Below the pieces are notes generated by a model. It was not told where the DNA came from, ran no database searches, and was given only the letters and a program-made list of their open reading frames with translations. From assembly GCF_036227485.1 (NCBI RefSeq), contig NZ_CP109479.1, forward strand, positions 62,001 through 126,000: DNA of 64,000 bases. The letters are read 5' to 3'. Of this stretch, positions 37,502 through 46,924 are shown piece by piece (positions within the stretch are counted from its first letter, which is position 1; each line of letters opens with the position of its first letter). The position numbers and the translations under genes are program-made. The stretch comes from Streptomyces sp. NBC_01451. Its GTDB lineage: Bacteria; Actinomycetota; Actinomycetes; Streptomycetales; Streptomycetaceae.

Positions 37502-37860
37502 ATGTCGGGGCCGCCTGGTTGCTCGACGCGCCCGAGCTCGTCACGCCCGCCGGGGTCGTCGGGACCCGGCCCGACGGGGAGTTCAGCTGGATCGAGGCGC
37601 GGGCCGAGTGGGCGGCATCACGGACGTTCCACCAGAAGGCACCGTCGCCGAGGTCGACGATCTTGCCGTCCAGGCCCAGGGAGAGTGGATCTACGCCTGG
37701 GCCTAGAAGGACGAGGCCACCGGTGCCGCGGCCCTCCAGCTCACCGCCGCACTGGGACGTGCCCTGAACCTTGTCCAGGGCTCCGGCTCCCAGATCCTCA
37801 CGGCTCCGCAGCCGGGGGGGATGGGTGGAGATCGGCGGCCGGGTGGCCCTGGAGCGCTGA
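37502..37860 (+). pseudogene. Decayed gene fragment of unknown family
   Basis: One frame gives LLDAPELVTPAGVVGTRPDG and FSWIEARAEW; the next gives EGTVAEVDDLAVQAQGEWIY and ends in TAG near 37704; coding character resumes afterwards with LQLTAALGRALNLVQGSGSQ. The pieces form one gene interrupted by a frame change and a stop. Family unknown. Confidence 0.4.
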
Positions 37861-37927
37861 GGCCCTATGGACGGCTCCGGCGGTTCCCGGCACTGTGGCC
37901 GGAGCAGTCGGAGGGGGAGGGTGGAGC

Positions 37928-38770
37928 GTGGCGTTCTTTCTGCTGAGCTCGGCGGTGGTGCTGCTCGCGCTGGTGTGGTGGTGGGCCGGGCGGTTTCCCT
38001 GTTCCTGGGACGTGCTGCGAGCTGCCCGGGGCGCGGAAGGGCGCGAGACCCGGCAGCGTCTGCGCACTGCCTGGGACGAGCTGCGTGAGGGGCGCCGGAA
38101 GAGCGCGCAGATCACGGAAGAAGCGCGGGCTCAGGTCGAGAAGGCCAAGGCGGACGCCGACAACGGCCTGCGCCCGTGGGACGAGCGCTTCCAGAACCTG
38201 AGCACTGAACGGGAGGCCCGGCTGAAGCAGGCCGGGGAGTGCGGCGACCCGGTGGGTGCACCCCTTGAGAGGTCCGAACAACACCTGGAGCGGCTCCAGT
38301 TGCACCAGCACGCCCTGCTGCCCTGGAAGACGGTGACGTCGGAGGAGGGGGAGGTTCGGGAAGAGGACGGCGAACCGCTGGCACTGTACGGCCTGCGCGT
38401 CGAGATCGACTCGCTCTCCCACCACCTTGTTCTCCGTGTGACCCTGCCCCGGGACAGGAACCCCGTGCGGGAGTGGCTCTATCCGAATGAGAAGCACTGG
38501 GAGGCTGCTCTCCATGCCTTCGTCGTCAAGGTCCGTGACCAGCAGGAGCGGGACGAGGTGTTCCGCGAGGAGCTGCGGTCCCGCGTTGCCGGGATCGACG
38601 ACGAGATGCGGCAGGTCGAGACTCGGCGAGCCAAAGTCGCCGAGGAGAACGGTCGGATGATCGCCGACGCGGATGCGAACCTGCGTTCGGCCTCCGACCG
38701 GGCCGCGGCCGTCCTGGAGAAGGCGTACGACGCCTGGGAGAAAGAGGCCCACCGACGACCCCGGCGGTGA
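37928..38770 (+). CDS. Membrane-anchored coiled-coil protein
   Basis: GTG 37928 is preceded by a G/A-rich run. 280 residues: an N-terminal membrane helix (VAFFLLSSAVVLLALVWWWA) then long charged helices (RKSAQITEEARAQVEKAKAD, VRDQQERDEVFREELRSRVA) suited to a coiled coil. A short globular segment (YGLRVEIDSLSHHLVLRVTL) lies between them. No enzyme motif. It could be a scaffold or envelope protein; function unknown. The ORF is open further upstream, but that part belongs to the preceding decayed gene. Confidence 0.65.
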   Translation: MAFFLLSSAVVLLALVWWWAGRFPCSWDVLRAARGAEGRETRQRLRTAWDELREGRRKSAQITEEARAQVEKAKADADNGLRPWDERFQNLSTEREARLKQAGECGDPVGAPLERSEQHLERLQLHQHALLPWKTVTSEEGEVREEDGEPLALYGLRVEIDSLSHHLVLRVTLPRDRNPVREWLYPNEKHWEAALHAFVVKVRDQQERDEVFREELRSRVAGIDDEMRQVETRRAKVAEENGRMIADADANLRSASDRAAAVLEKAYDAWEKEAHRRPRR

Positions 38771-39364
38771 CCCGGGCCGGGTTCCGCCAGATTTCCGGTT
38801 GCCGCATGTGACGGGTGACGCATCCGACGCTGACATGATGGTGTCTTCGATGATGCGCCACGGCGACTCCGAGACGCCAAGCAGGGTGCCGTGGTTCACA
38901 CCGGCAGAAGCGCCAACAGCGGAACAAGACGGGGCAGTTGACCGTTCATCTACATGTGGCTGCGGAGGGGACAGTGTCCCCGGGCCTCACCCCTAGCCCA
39001 TGGGGACGATCATCCGGCTGAAGCCCCATGGAGCACCCCGCCGAGAGGCGACCGCCCTCCGCACGCCACGCCACGGCCCCGGCTGGTCTCCCCCGTCCAG
39101 CCGAGGCCCGTTGATCCCGATGAAGTCCAGGATCTCGTCCATCCAGCCAGGCAGGACGTAGCCCATCCCCCGTCAACCCCCCTCAAAACTACGGCCACTT
39201 CACGCACACCAACCCAAAGCGCACGCCCCCGTCACCCTAACCGGCGGCTCGCCTGCGGATCACCCCCGGCCACACGGCTGCGACCATGCGCGGGCGTCCT
39301 CCATCCCTTGGAGCGCACACTGCGGGCCTTCAATGCCGTCCGGGACTGCTGCATACCGGTGGCA
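38771..39364. other. Gap of about 590 bp beside the tniB-like gene
   Basis: No gene supported. Low-complexity C-rich stretches occur at 39160-39240. If the tniA/tniB pair belongs to a transposon, one end could lie here, but I could not find a convincing set of repeated transposase-binding sites. Confidence 0.4.
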
Positions 39365-39379
39365 AACGAGCGGCTCGTT
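39365..39379 (-). terminator. Short perfect palindrome after tniB-like gene
   Basis: AACGAGC and GCTCGTT flank a single G, 27 bp beyond the stop of the tniB-like gene on its strand. A possible transcription end for the cas-tni operon; no U-tract. Confidence 0.4.
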
Positions 39380-39405
39380 GGGTCTTCAAGGATGCGGGCG
39401 CGGCT

Positions 39406-40266
39406 TCAGTCGGTATGGCGTTGGGTGGGGTCGAGGCGGCTGAGGATGGCCCGCACGAAGTCCCGGCTGTAGGGAGGAAGGGGTGTGGCCGTGCCGTGTG
39501 GAGTGGGCGGGTGCGGCGGATCTGCGGAACCGGGCCCCTTCGCGTGGGTGCTGCCGTATTCGTCCCAGAGCAGGTAGCTGATTTTGGCCCACTGGCGGAA
39601 GTTGCCGTGGCAGGCCACGTCGTCGATCCAGAGCAGTTCGTCTGCGGGTACGTCCGCCCACAGCGGGTGGTACTCGGGGATGACGGTGAGGACTTCGGTG
39701 GGTGTGAGGGGCTTGTAGCGTTGCCAGATGAGGATGCGGGAGTCCAGCGCCGGACGGTTCTTGATCTTCTGGTAGCAGGTTTCGGCTCCGACCAGGACGA
39801 CGGCGAGGCGGGTGTCCTCGTCGTCCCAGAGCTCGCGGATGAATTCGAAGGCCCGGGTGTCGAGCCACTGGGCTTCGTCGACGACCAGGACGCGGGGGGT
39901 CTCGGACAGGGTTTCCTTGAGGATGGCTTCGCAGCGGGTGCTGTTGAGGGGGGCTTCGCCGGGCAGGCCGAGCTTTTTGTACAGGGCGGCGCGCAGGGCC
40001 TGGATTTTGGCGGAGCCGACTTTGATGCGCAGCGTGGTGTGGGGGGCGAGGTCGTCGAGGTGGCTGTTGACGGCGAAGGTCTTGCCCAGGCCGACGCCGC
40101 CGTGGACGCACATGATGGCGCCCTTGCCGGCGTCGGCGTTGAGGGTGGTGACGAGGTTGGCGTAGGTCTCTGCGCTGGCGTTGGTCAGCATGGCGCGGGC
40201 GCCGGGCAGGCCCATGTAGTGGTAGCCGGAGCCGGTGGTCGGCTGGCTGTCGGGCGTGGTGGTCAT
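39406..40266 (-). CDS. TniB/TnsC-like AAA+ transposition ATPase
   Basis: 286 residues from ATG 40266, which overlaps the transposase stop by four bases. Walker A HGGVGLGKT (55-63), Walker B PRVLVVDEAQWL (124-135), then LAVVLVGAETCYQKI, the sensor region of TniB/TnsC/MuB-type regulators. These proteins form ATP-dependent filaments on DNA, choose the target and activate the TniA/TnsB transposase. In CRISPR-associated transposons TnsC is the bridge between the effector and the transposase, normally through TniQ; no TniQ is present here. The gene is the last in a seven-gene run headed by cas8e on the minus strand. Confidence 0.85.
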   Translation of the reverse strand: MTTTPDSQPTTGSGYHYMGLPGARAMLTNASAETYANLVTTLNADAGKGAIMCVHGGVGLGKTFAVNSHLDDLAPHTTLRIKVGSAKIQALRAALYKKLGLPGEAPLNSTRCEAILKETLSETPRVLVVDEAQWLDTRAFEFIRELWDDEDTRLAVVLVGAETCYQKIKNRPALDSRILIWQRYKPLTPTEVLTVIPEYHPLWADVPADELLWIDDVACHGNFRQWAKISYLLWDEYGSTHAKGPGSADPPHPPTPHGTATPLPPYSRDFVRAILSRLDPTQRHTD

Positions 40267-41848
40267 GGAGCGTCCTGGGGCTCGGGGGCGGGCAGGGGCT
40301 TGGTCCAGCGGGTGGAGTCGGGCTTGGGCCGGTTGAGGAGGTCGGGTCGGGACTCGGCGTGGAGGTCTGCTTCTGGTGTCTGTAGCTGGCGTAGCTGGGC
40401 GGTTGCTTGGCTGGCGGTGAGCCGGTTGAGGGGCTCGGGCGTGGCGGCGACACTGGTGGCGGCGTAGCGGGGTTTGGCGTTCTTGCGGGCCCGGCGGGCT
40501 TTGGCGGCGTAGCGGTCGGCTTCGCGGCGGCGGGCGTTGCGCAGGGCGCGGGATTGTCGGGGGCTCATCTCGTCGCTGCGGAAGGCGGCGCCGCGGTAGG
40601 TGAGGGTGTCGGCGTCGTAGAGCTCGATGCGGTGGTAGTGGTGTGGTTCGTGGCGCAGGCGGACCATCTCGCCTGCGCTGCCGTGGCCGTGCATCCAGTC
40701 GCCGACGTAGTAGGCGCTGTTCCAGCGGACGCCTTTGCTGGTGATCTTCCGGGGTGGGCCGCCGTCTTTGAGGGTGTAGGTGTGCAGGTCTTCGGGGTCG
40801 AGGGTGTCGATGGGGGTCAGGTCGGCGTGCCAGGCCTGGGCGGGGGTGCGCCGGTGGAGGCGGGCGATGGTGTGGTCGTTGTTCCACCAGTCCACCCAGT
40901 TCAGGACGATGGTGATGAAGGTTTCGTAGTCGAGGAGTTCGTCCAGGGCCCACAGGGGTGGCCGCGGCGGTCGCGGCGGCTTCGGGGGGTGTGTGCGTAG
41001 CCGGGCAGGCCCTTGAACAGCATGTGCTTGGCGGCGCCGTTGACGGCTTCGACGGTGCCTTTGAGGTGGGGGCTGTAGGGCGGCAGGACGATTATTTCGG
41101 TGCCGAACTTCTGGAAGGCCTCGGTTACGCATTTGCCCAGGAAGTCACGGCCGCGGTCGACTCTCAGTTTGCGGGGGATGCCGCCGAAGGGCCGGTGGTG
41201 ATCGGTGTGGAGGATGGCGTCGCGGGCGGCGGCCAGGATGGCGTCCTGGCTGGGCTGGTGGGGGGTGATGGCCACGCCGCAGATGACGGCGGTGGCGTGG
41301 TCGATGAACCAGGTGATCCAGGGTTTGGTTCGGCGTCCGTCGACGTTGACGAAGACACTGGCTTCGACGTGGTCGGTCTCCCAGACGTCGTTGCGGTTGC
41401 CGCGCGGGCGCAGGGCGTGGACGTCGTGTCGGCGGCGTGCTGCTTCGCCGTTCTTGAGGGCGGCGCGTTGCCCGGCGCTGAGTTCGCGGTTGACGGCGCG
41501 GTAGAAGGTGGCCTGGGAGGCCCGGGGCGGGGTGCCGAGGTGACCGTGAGCGACGAGTGCGAGGTAGGCGCTCGCCACGTTGCCGTGCCATTGGACCAGG
41601 GCTTCGTGCATGGCCGGGGTGAGGGCGAAGTGGGGGCGGCCTTGGGGGGTGTAGGTGCCGTGGTGGGAGTCGGCGTTGTCGATCCAGCGACGCACGGTGC
41701 GCCAGTGGACGGTGAAGGCGGCGGCGACGGTACGCACGTCGTGGTGGGTCAGGCGGTCGGCGACGCGCAGGCGCAGCAGGCGGCGTACGGCGGCGGCGCG
41801 CAGGGTGGTGGTGTCGTAGGGGCCATCGGGTGATGGTGTGGCGGGCAC
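40263..41848 (-). pseudogene. TniA/TnsB/Mu-like DD35E transposase, frameshifted
   Basis: The 5' part (GTG 41848 after AAGGA) has a helix-turn-helix (VAAAFTVHWRTVRRWI) and an rve catalytic core: D159 in WETDHVE, D231 in RVDRGRDF and E267 in KGTVEAVNG, with 35 residues between the last two. Near 40975-40990, at a run of six G (C in the coding strand), the frame is lost. The adjacent frame carries on with WALDELLDYETFITIVLNWV and a Mu-type C-terminal barrel (YVGDWMHGHGSAGEMVRLRH), ending at 40263. The catalytic triad is intact, so a one-base correction would give a full 528-residue transposase. It starts 41 bp after the cas6e stop. Confidence 0.85.
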
Positions 41849-41889
41849 GGGGGTTTCCTTGAGGGCGGCGGACGTCGGGGGCTGGTGGG

Positions 41890-42594
41890 TCAGGCGGGGG
41901 CGAGGCTGAGCAGTCCGGCGCCGTACGGTTTGCCGCGGCCGATGCCGGCGAGCAGGGCGTGGCACAACTGGCTGGGGTCGGTGATGGTGGCGACGCCGTC
42001 GAAGCGGGTCAGGACGTGACGGAAGACGTGCGGGGCACTGTCGCTGGTCTGTTTTTTCGTGGAGGGGCTGCGGAAGGCGCCGACGGGGGTGAGGTCGGTG
42101 CTGGTCGGGGCCAGGCCTGCGTGAGCGGCTTTGCGCTGCCACCAGGCGAGGGCGTCGTCGCCGTACAGGGGGATGTCCTTGTGGCGGGGTCGGGTGTCGA
42201 AGAAGGGGTCGCCGTCGAGGACTTTGTGGCGGGTGCTGGCGTTGGCGGTGATGCGGTAGCGCACGCTTGTGCCGGTGGCCAGGGCTTGGAACATGGGGGT
42301 GAGGTCGCGGGTTTCGGTGGTGCCGTAGGCGTGGGGCAGGCGGCTGAAGTCGGGCGACAGCTGGGACTGGATGAGCAGAGTGGGCGGGGTGTGGTGGGTG
42401 GCCTGTTCCAGACGGAAGAGGAGTCCGGCCTTGTGGCGGGGGCTGTCGCCCAGGCCTTCGGGGGCCAGCAGCATGACGGTCTTGTGGAGGCTGGTGGAGC
42501 GGGCCAGGTCGCGGCGTACGTCGCGGCTGTTGCGGTTGAGACGGATGCGGGTCAGCGTCACGGTGGCGGGTGTGGTCGCCAGGGGCGGGGTCAT
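41890..42594 (-). CDS. cas6e: Type I-E CRISPR endoribonuclease Cas6e
   Basis: 234 residues from ATG 42594, overlapping cas5e by ATGA. The N-terminal ferredoxin-like fold (VTLTRIRLNRNSRDVRRDLA then SLHKTVMLLAPEG) contains the His (LHKTVM) typical of CasE, and the C-terminus carries the glycine-rich loop AGIGRGKPYGAGLLSL. Cas6e cuts the CRISPR transcript at each repeat hairpin and stays bound as part of Cascade. In ordinary type I-E loci cas1 follows directly; here the transposase gene does. Confidence 0.93.
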   Translation of the reverse strand: MTPPLATTPATVTLTRIRLNRNSRDVRRDLARSTSLHKTVMLLAPEGLGDSPRHKAGLLFRLEQATHHTPPTLLIQSQLSPDFSRLPHAYGTTETRDLTPMFQALATGTSVRYRITANASTRHKVLDGDPFFDTRPRHKDIPLYGDDALAWWQRKAAHAGLAPTSTDLTPVGAFRSPSTKKQTSDSAPHVFRHVLTRFDGVATITDPSQLCHALLAGIGRGKPYGAGLLSLAPA

Positions 42595-43379
42595 GGGGTG
42601 TCCTGCTGGATGTAGGCGGTCAGTGCTTCGATCGGGGGATGGGAAGCGGCCAGGGTGGCGGGGAGCTGTTCGGTGGTGCGCCATACGCGGCGGGTGTGGT
42701 GGAAGCGCCGGGTGGGGGTGAAATCGACTGGGACATCGGCGAGTTCCCGGTGGACGTCGGCGGCGGGCACGTGGGCGGGCGGCGCCTCCCACACGAAGTC
42801 GACCGGCACGGTGTCCTGCCGGGGCGGGGGGCCGGCTGCGAGGCTGAGCGGCACCCGGTGCAGGAGTTCTGCTACGGGATCAGGGTGCGGTGTGCGCAGG
42901 AGGAGGGGCTCGTCGAGGATGCAGGCGCGGCGGCCCAGGTAGAGGGCGAAGGCAGGCTGTTCGAGCCGTTCGGTGATCTCTTCCAGGAGCCGGTCGGGGC
43001 CGCGGACGGCGACGGTGAAGACGGCGTCGGCCAGGTAGACGCGATGGCTGATGAAGGTGGATGCCTTCTGGGCGCGGTGCTCTCCACTGCTGGTGTGCAG
43101 GCCTTCTTTGTGGGGGCGGCCGCCGCCGGCGGTGTGGTAGTCGGTGTGCCGGTGGCCGGGCCGGTCGATGCGGACGGTGAAGACCAGGTCGGTGTACGGA
43201 ATGGCGCCGGTGCCCGGATCGGGGGCGAGGGCTTCTTCTCGGGAGCGTCCATCGGCGGCGGCGAACATGCCGATGAGCGCGGAACGGGTGGGGAAACCGA
43301 CTGTGTCGCGGTAGCGGAAGGCTGCGTGTTCCCCGAACGACATCAGCGGAGCGGCCAGGCGCAGCAGGATGCCGTTCAC
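42591..43379 (-). CDS. cas5e: Type I-E Cascade subunit Cas5e
   Basis: 262 residues, GTG start overlapping the cas7e stop (GTGA). It opens with ILLRLAAPLMSFGEHAAFRY and TVGFPTRSALIGMFAAADGR, the Cas5 signature (L-x-G-P-x-x-x-W-G-like strand followed by P-T-x-S-x-x-x-G). Cas5e caps the 5' handle of the crRNA in Cascade. Length is normal for the family. Confidence 0.93.
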   Translation of the reverse strand: MNGILLRLAAPLMSFGEHAAFRYRDTVGFPTRSALIGMFAAADGRSREEALAPDPGTGAIPYTDLVFTVRIDRPGHRHTDYHTAGGGRPHKEGLHTSSGEHRAQKASTFISHRVYLADAVFTVAVRGPDRLLEEITERLEQPAFALYLGRRACILDEPLLLRTPHPDPVAELLHRVPLSLAAGPPPRQDTVPVDFVWEAPPAHVPAADVHRELADVPVDFTPTRRFHHTRRVWRTTEQLPATLAASHPPIEALTAYIQQDTP

Positions 43380-44593
43380 GCGACGGCCAGGGAGGCGGCG
43401 GGCTGGGCGGCGGCCTCGGTCAGCGCGTCGGTGAGTTCCTCGAAGGAGGCGTGGGGGGTGCCGAGGTGGTCGACCGGGGTGTTCTGGTAAGTGGCGTAGC
43501 CGTGGGCGATGCGGCGCCGGCTGCCCAGTAGTCGGCCCAGGGCGTCGGCGTGGGTGGACAGTGCCTGGACGGCGGGGAGGGTGTAGCCGCCGCCGGGGGC
43601 TGGTTTGACGGGCTGTTCGAAGGCGGCGGCGTAGGAGACCGGGCGGCGCTCACGGACGGCGTAGTGGACCAGGTGCGGCAGGGTGTGGGGGGCGGTGGAC
43701 GTTTTTTTCGCCTGGGGAATGCTCTCGATGAACATCTCGGTGAACAGGGCCAGCAGCCGCAGCGCCTGGTCGTGGTCGCCGCCCAGGTTGCGGATGAGTT
43801 CGGTGAGGTTGACGGTGGCGTAGCGGTAGAGGATGCCGGTGGTGAAGAAGCTGGTCTGCAGGTGTGCGCTGCCCGCTTCACCGGGGGCGGACCAGTCCTC
43901 GACGGCGGTGAAGTAGTCGGGCTGCGGGTCGCTTTGGTGCACTGTGAAGGCGTGGGCCATCTGTACGGCGCCGTCGACGTGGGCGTCGGGGAGTTCGGCG
44001 AGCATGCGGCCGAACAGGTTGATGGTGGCGGTGCGCCGCCGGATCAGTGCGGCGACCGTGCGGGTGGGCAGGACGGCGGGCACTGCGCTGTCCTTGGCCT
44101 TGCGTCTGCCGTTGGGCTTGGGAGCGGCTGCTGCGGCGGCGGCAGCGGCCTGTTGTTGTGCGAGGGTCTCTTCCAGCTGCGGGCGGTGCTCGTGGCACAG
44201 CTGCACCATGTCGGAGCGGACATCGCGCGGCAGGTAGAGGAGGGCCGAGGTGATGCCGCCCTGTTGTTCTTCGGTCTTGAGGCCTTCTTTGGTGGCCGAG
44301 CGGACGATCTGGGCTCCGGCGAAGGCGGCCAGGTCCTGGGGCCAGCCGGCCTCGCGCAGTGCGTCGGCCACGCGCAGGGGCAGGTTGCGGGTGCGGGCGG
44401 CGTGTTCGTCGAGTTCCGCCTCCATCGGGAGGCGGATGGCTCGCTTCCAGGACTGGGAGGAGACCATGGCGCGCATCGCGCCGCCGAACACCAGGGTCTT
44501 GGGTTCGTTGTCCTCCCCACGGTTGAGGAGGGAGGCGGGCACGGGTTGCAGGGCGTGCAGGTCGATGTAGCGGGCGGGCGCGTAGGCGGCCAT
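43376..44593 (-). CDS. cas7e: Type I-E Cascade backbone subunit Cas7e
   Basis: 405 residues from ATG 44593. IDLHALQPVPASLLNRGEDN followed by KTLVFGGAMRAMVSSQSWKR is the start of CasC/Cse4 proteins. Six copies coat the crRNA spacer. There is an Ala-rich insertion around residues 150-170 (AQQQAAAAAAAAAPKP), common in actinobacterial versions. The stop of cse2 ends one base before this start codon begins. Confidence 0.94.
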   Translation of the reverse strand: MAAYAPARYIDLHALQPVPASLLNRGEDNEPKTLVFGGAMRAMVSSQSWKRAIRLPMEAELDEHAARTRNLPLRVADALREAGWPQDLAAFAGAQIVRSATKEGLKTEEQQGGITSALLYLPRDVRSDMVQLCHEHRPQLEETLAQQQAAAAAAAAAPKPNGRRKAKDSAVPAVLPTRTVAALIRRRTATINLFGRMLAELPDAHVDGAVQMAHAFTVHQSDPQPDYFTAVEDWSAPGEAGSAHLQTSFFTTGILYRYATVNLTELIRNLGGDHDQALRLLALFTEMFIESIPQAKKTSTAPHTLPHLVHYAVRERRPVSYAAAFEQPVKPAPGGGYTLPAVQALSTHADALGRLLGSRRRIAHGYATYQNTPVDHLGTPHASFEELTDALTEAAAQPAASLAVA

Positions 44594-44594
44594 G

Positions 44595-45329
44595 TCAGTC
44601 CTCCTGGGACACGAGACGGTCAAGGGTTTGGAAGTAGGACTCGCGCCAGCGGTCGGCGATGTGCAGCTGGTCGTAGTCCCACCGGGCGAGGTCTTCCAGC
44701 AGGACGGCGAAGTCGAGGCGGGCTGCGTCGCGGTTGGCCAGGCGGGAGGTGAGTCTCCACAGCAGGGGGTGCAGCAGCGGGGAGGACAGTCTGGTGAGGA
44801 TCTTGACCTGGTCGTCCATGCGGTGTTGTTTGAAGCCGTGCCGGGCCACGGCGATGGCGAGGCTGGAGCCGAGATCCGGGCGGGCCCGCCAGTGCCGCAC
44901 CGCTGTCCTCTCCCCTGCCACCGGGCCGCCTGCAGGGCTGCTGCCCGGGACAGGTGTGTGGGCTGGTTCGTCCAGCGGACTGTCGCTTTCCGCAGCCGGC
45001 AGGCGAGCGGCCTCGGTCGTGCTGTCGTCGGGGGCGGGGACGGCGAACTCCGGGGTGTAGAGGCCGTCTTCGTGGACCAGGTGGCGCTGCATGGCGATCA
45101 GGCTGGCGACGGTGTAGTGGGCGCGGCGGGCTCCGTAGCGGGAGACGCGGGCCACGAGGTACTGCTGCATGCGTGCCCCGCATTCCTCCAGGGGGCGTCC
45201 TCGTCCGGAGGCGAGGTCGGAGCGGATGCTGTTGGTGGCGCACAGGTCGAGGACCGCGGCGACGAAGTCGTCGTAGTGCTCGCGGCGTTGCGCGGTGGTG
45301 AGGGTGGGCGGCAACGGGGTCTCCGGCAT
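44595..45329 (-). CDS. cse2: Type I-E Cascade small subunit Cse2 (Cas11e)
   Basis: 244 residues, ATG 45329. TAQRREHYDDFVAAVLDLCA opens the helical fold; the C-terminal part (HRMDDQVKILTRLSSPLLHP) gives the second helical bundle characteristic of CasB. Two copies stabilise the R-loop. A Pro/Ser/Thr-rich insert between residues about 105 and 145 makes it longer than the E. coli protein. Confidence 0.9.
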   Translation of the reverse strand: MPETPLPPTLTTAQRREHYDDFVAAVLDLCATNSIRSDLASGRGRPLEECGARMQQYLVARVSRYGARRAHYTVASLIAMQRHLVHEDGLYTPEFAVPAPDDSTTEAARLPAAESDSPLDEPAHTPVPGSSPAGGPVAGERTAVRHWRARPDLGSSLAIAVARHGFKQHRMDDQVKILTRLSSPLLHPLLWRLTSRLANRDAARLDFAVLLEDLARWDYDQLHIADRWRESYFQTLDRLVSQED

Positions 45330-45370
45330 CAGGGGGCAGGGCGCGGCGGGCGGCGGCCTGGCGGAAGGTG

Positions 45371-46924
45371 TCAGGTGGCGCGGCGCCGGGCGGCGGCTGG
45401 CCGGCGGCGCAGTGTGGCCACTGCTGTGGCGATGGCTGGTGCGGCGCGGAAGTGCTGGGAGATCGCGGGGCGGGCGGCTTCCCGCAGGGCGGCGGCGGCT
45501 TCGGCGGCGAACGCCGCCCGCGCATCGCGTTCCGGGGTCTCAATAAGGTTCCAGAAGACGGTCTCGGCGCGTGGCCAGTACGCGGCACGGACCCGCTTCG
45601 TCCAGGGGGGAAGCCTCTTGGGCGGACGGGAGCCGCGGGGGGACGCCCCGGGGGGTGTGGTGACGGTCCGCCAGGCGTCTCTGGAGACCTTGTCCAGCAG
45701 GACGCCGATGGCCTCGGCTTCCTTGCGGCATTCGGCGACCCGCTCGGCCGCGGCGGCATCGTGCTCCTGCATCCAGGGCCAGATCGGCGGGGTCAGGGCC
45801 GTGTACCAGGTGCGATTGGTGGTCCAGCCGTCCTGGTCGAAGCCGTGTACGCGGACGCGGAGTTGGGCGCGCAGATCGGCCGGAAGGTCGTTGAGGGTGG
45901 TGAAGGCTTCGGGGCGCTGGACGGCTGAGTCTTCGTCGCCGGCGAGCAGTAGGGCGTCCAGGTCGCGCCACAGGGCCCGGTCGGCGTCCGCGCTGCGGGG
46001 CTGGTGCCGCCGGGTGACAGGTTGACCCGGGTTGTCGTGATGGACGAGGAAGGGGTCGGTGGCGAGGAGTTTGGTCTGGGTGGCCCAGGTCAGGTAGGCG
46101 TCGGTGACCTGTCGGCCGTCCGCGGAGGGGATGAGGAGGATGGCGTGGCGGGAGCGGCCGGTCAGCAGCCGTCCGGGCCAGGTCACCGGCGGGGGTGCAG
46201 CCAGCGGGTCGGGCAGGTCGGGCTCTTCCCACGGGCAGTGGTCCTGGGCGCCGGGCCAGTCCTCGTCCGGTTTGGGCAGGCCGGCGAGGAGGGTTTCGTA
46301 CAGGGTGCGGCCCAAAGGGTGGAAGGAGAGCGTGGTGCGCAGCGGCCCGGCTTTGGCACTGCCTTGGTCCTGGCCGTCGACGGTGCGGACGGAGCACTGG
46401 CCGACGGCGCCGTAGTAGTGGTGGATGAGCATGTGCCACAGGGCCTGCTCGCTGGGCACCGGCTGGGGGTCGGTGTCGGCGTGCGGACTCAGCCAGGCCA
46501 GGTTGTTGCCCTCCGGGCGGCCGAAGACCAGTTTGTTGACCCCGGCGCGCTTCTTGCATTGGACGGCCAGCCGCGGGTCCTGCAGGAAGGGGCGCACGGG
46601 GTCGAACAGATCCCAGACGTAGGCGGCGAAATAGCGGTGGACCGTGTCGGCGTCGAAGCCGTCGGGTTCCTTCAGCAGCCTGCGGCGGCGGGCCGCCCAC
46701 TCCCCCGCGCCCATCTCCGGATCGTCCAGCCCGGTGACCCGGGCGGTGATGGCGATGAGGACGCGCAGCACGGCGGACGCCGCCGGTGGCAGGGGAAGGG
46801 CCAGGTCCTCGATCTCGTGGGCGCGCAGCAGTACGTCGCGCCAGCCAAGGAATTCCTGGTGCCCGTCGAGGAAGAGGACCGGAATGCAGGGTTCTTTGTC
46901 GGTTGCGTAGAGAGGTTCGGGCAT
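45371..46924 (-). CDS. cas8e: Type I-E Cascade large subunit Cas8e (Cse1)
   Basis: 517 residues from ATG 46924 after GGAG at seven bases. CIPVLFLDGHQEFLGWRDVL is the usual CasA/Cse1 N-terminus, with RPFLQDPRLAVQCKK and NLAWLSPHADTD later (region of the L1 loop and PAM contacts), and a helical bundle in the final 150 residues. Cas8e recognises the PAM and recruits Cas3. First gene of the tightly packed operon cas8e-cse2-cas7e-cas5e-cas6e-tniA-tniB. Confidence 0.93.
   Translation of the reverse strand: MPEPLYATDKEPCIPVLFLDGHQEFLGWRDVLLRAHEIEDLALPLPPAASAVLRVLIAITARVTGLDDPEMGAGEWAARRRRLLKEPDGFDADTVHRYFAAYVWDLFDPVRPFLQDPRLAVQCKKRAGVNKLVFGRPEGNNLAWLSPHADTDPQPVPSEQALWHMLIHHYYGAVGQCSVRTVDGQDQGSAKAGPLRTTLSFHPLGRTLYETLLAGLPKPDEDWPGAQDHCPWEEPDLPDPLAAPPPVTWPGRLLTGRSRHAILLIPSADGRQVTDAYLTWATQTKLLATDPFLVHHDNPGQPVTRRHQPRSADADRALWRDLDALLLAGDEDSAVQRPEAFTTLNDLPADLRAQLRVRVHGFDQDGWTTNRTWYTALTPPIWPWMQEHDAAAAERVAECRKEAEAIGVLLDKVSRDAWRTVTTPPGASPRGSRPPKRLPPWTKRVRAAYWPRAETVFWNLIETPERDARAAFAAEAAAALREAARPAISQHFRAAPAIATAVATLRRRPAAARRRAT

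Noticed and set aside
38771..39405. Search for a tniQ/tnsD gene after tniB
   Set aside because: No frame has the Zn-finger and HTH features of TniQ; frames are low-complexity.
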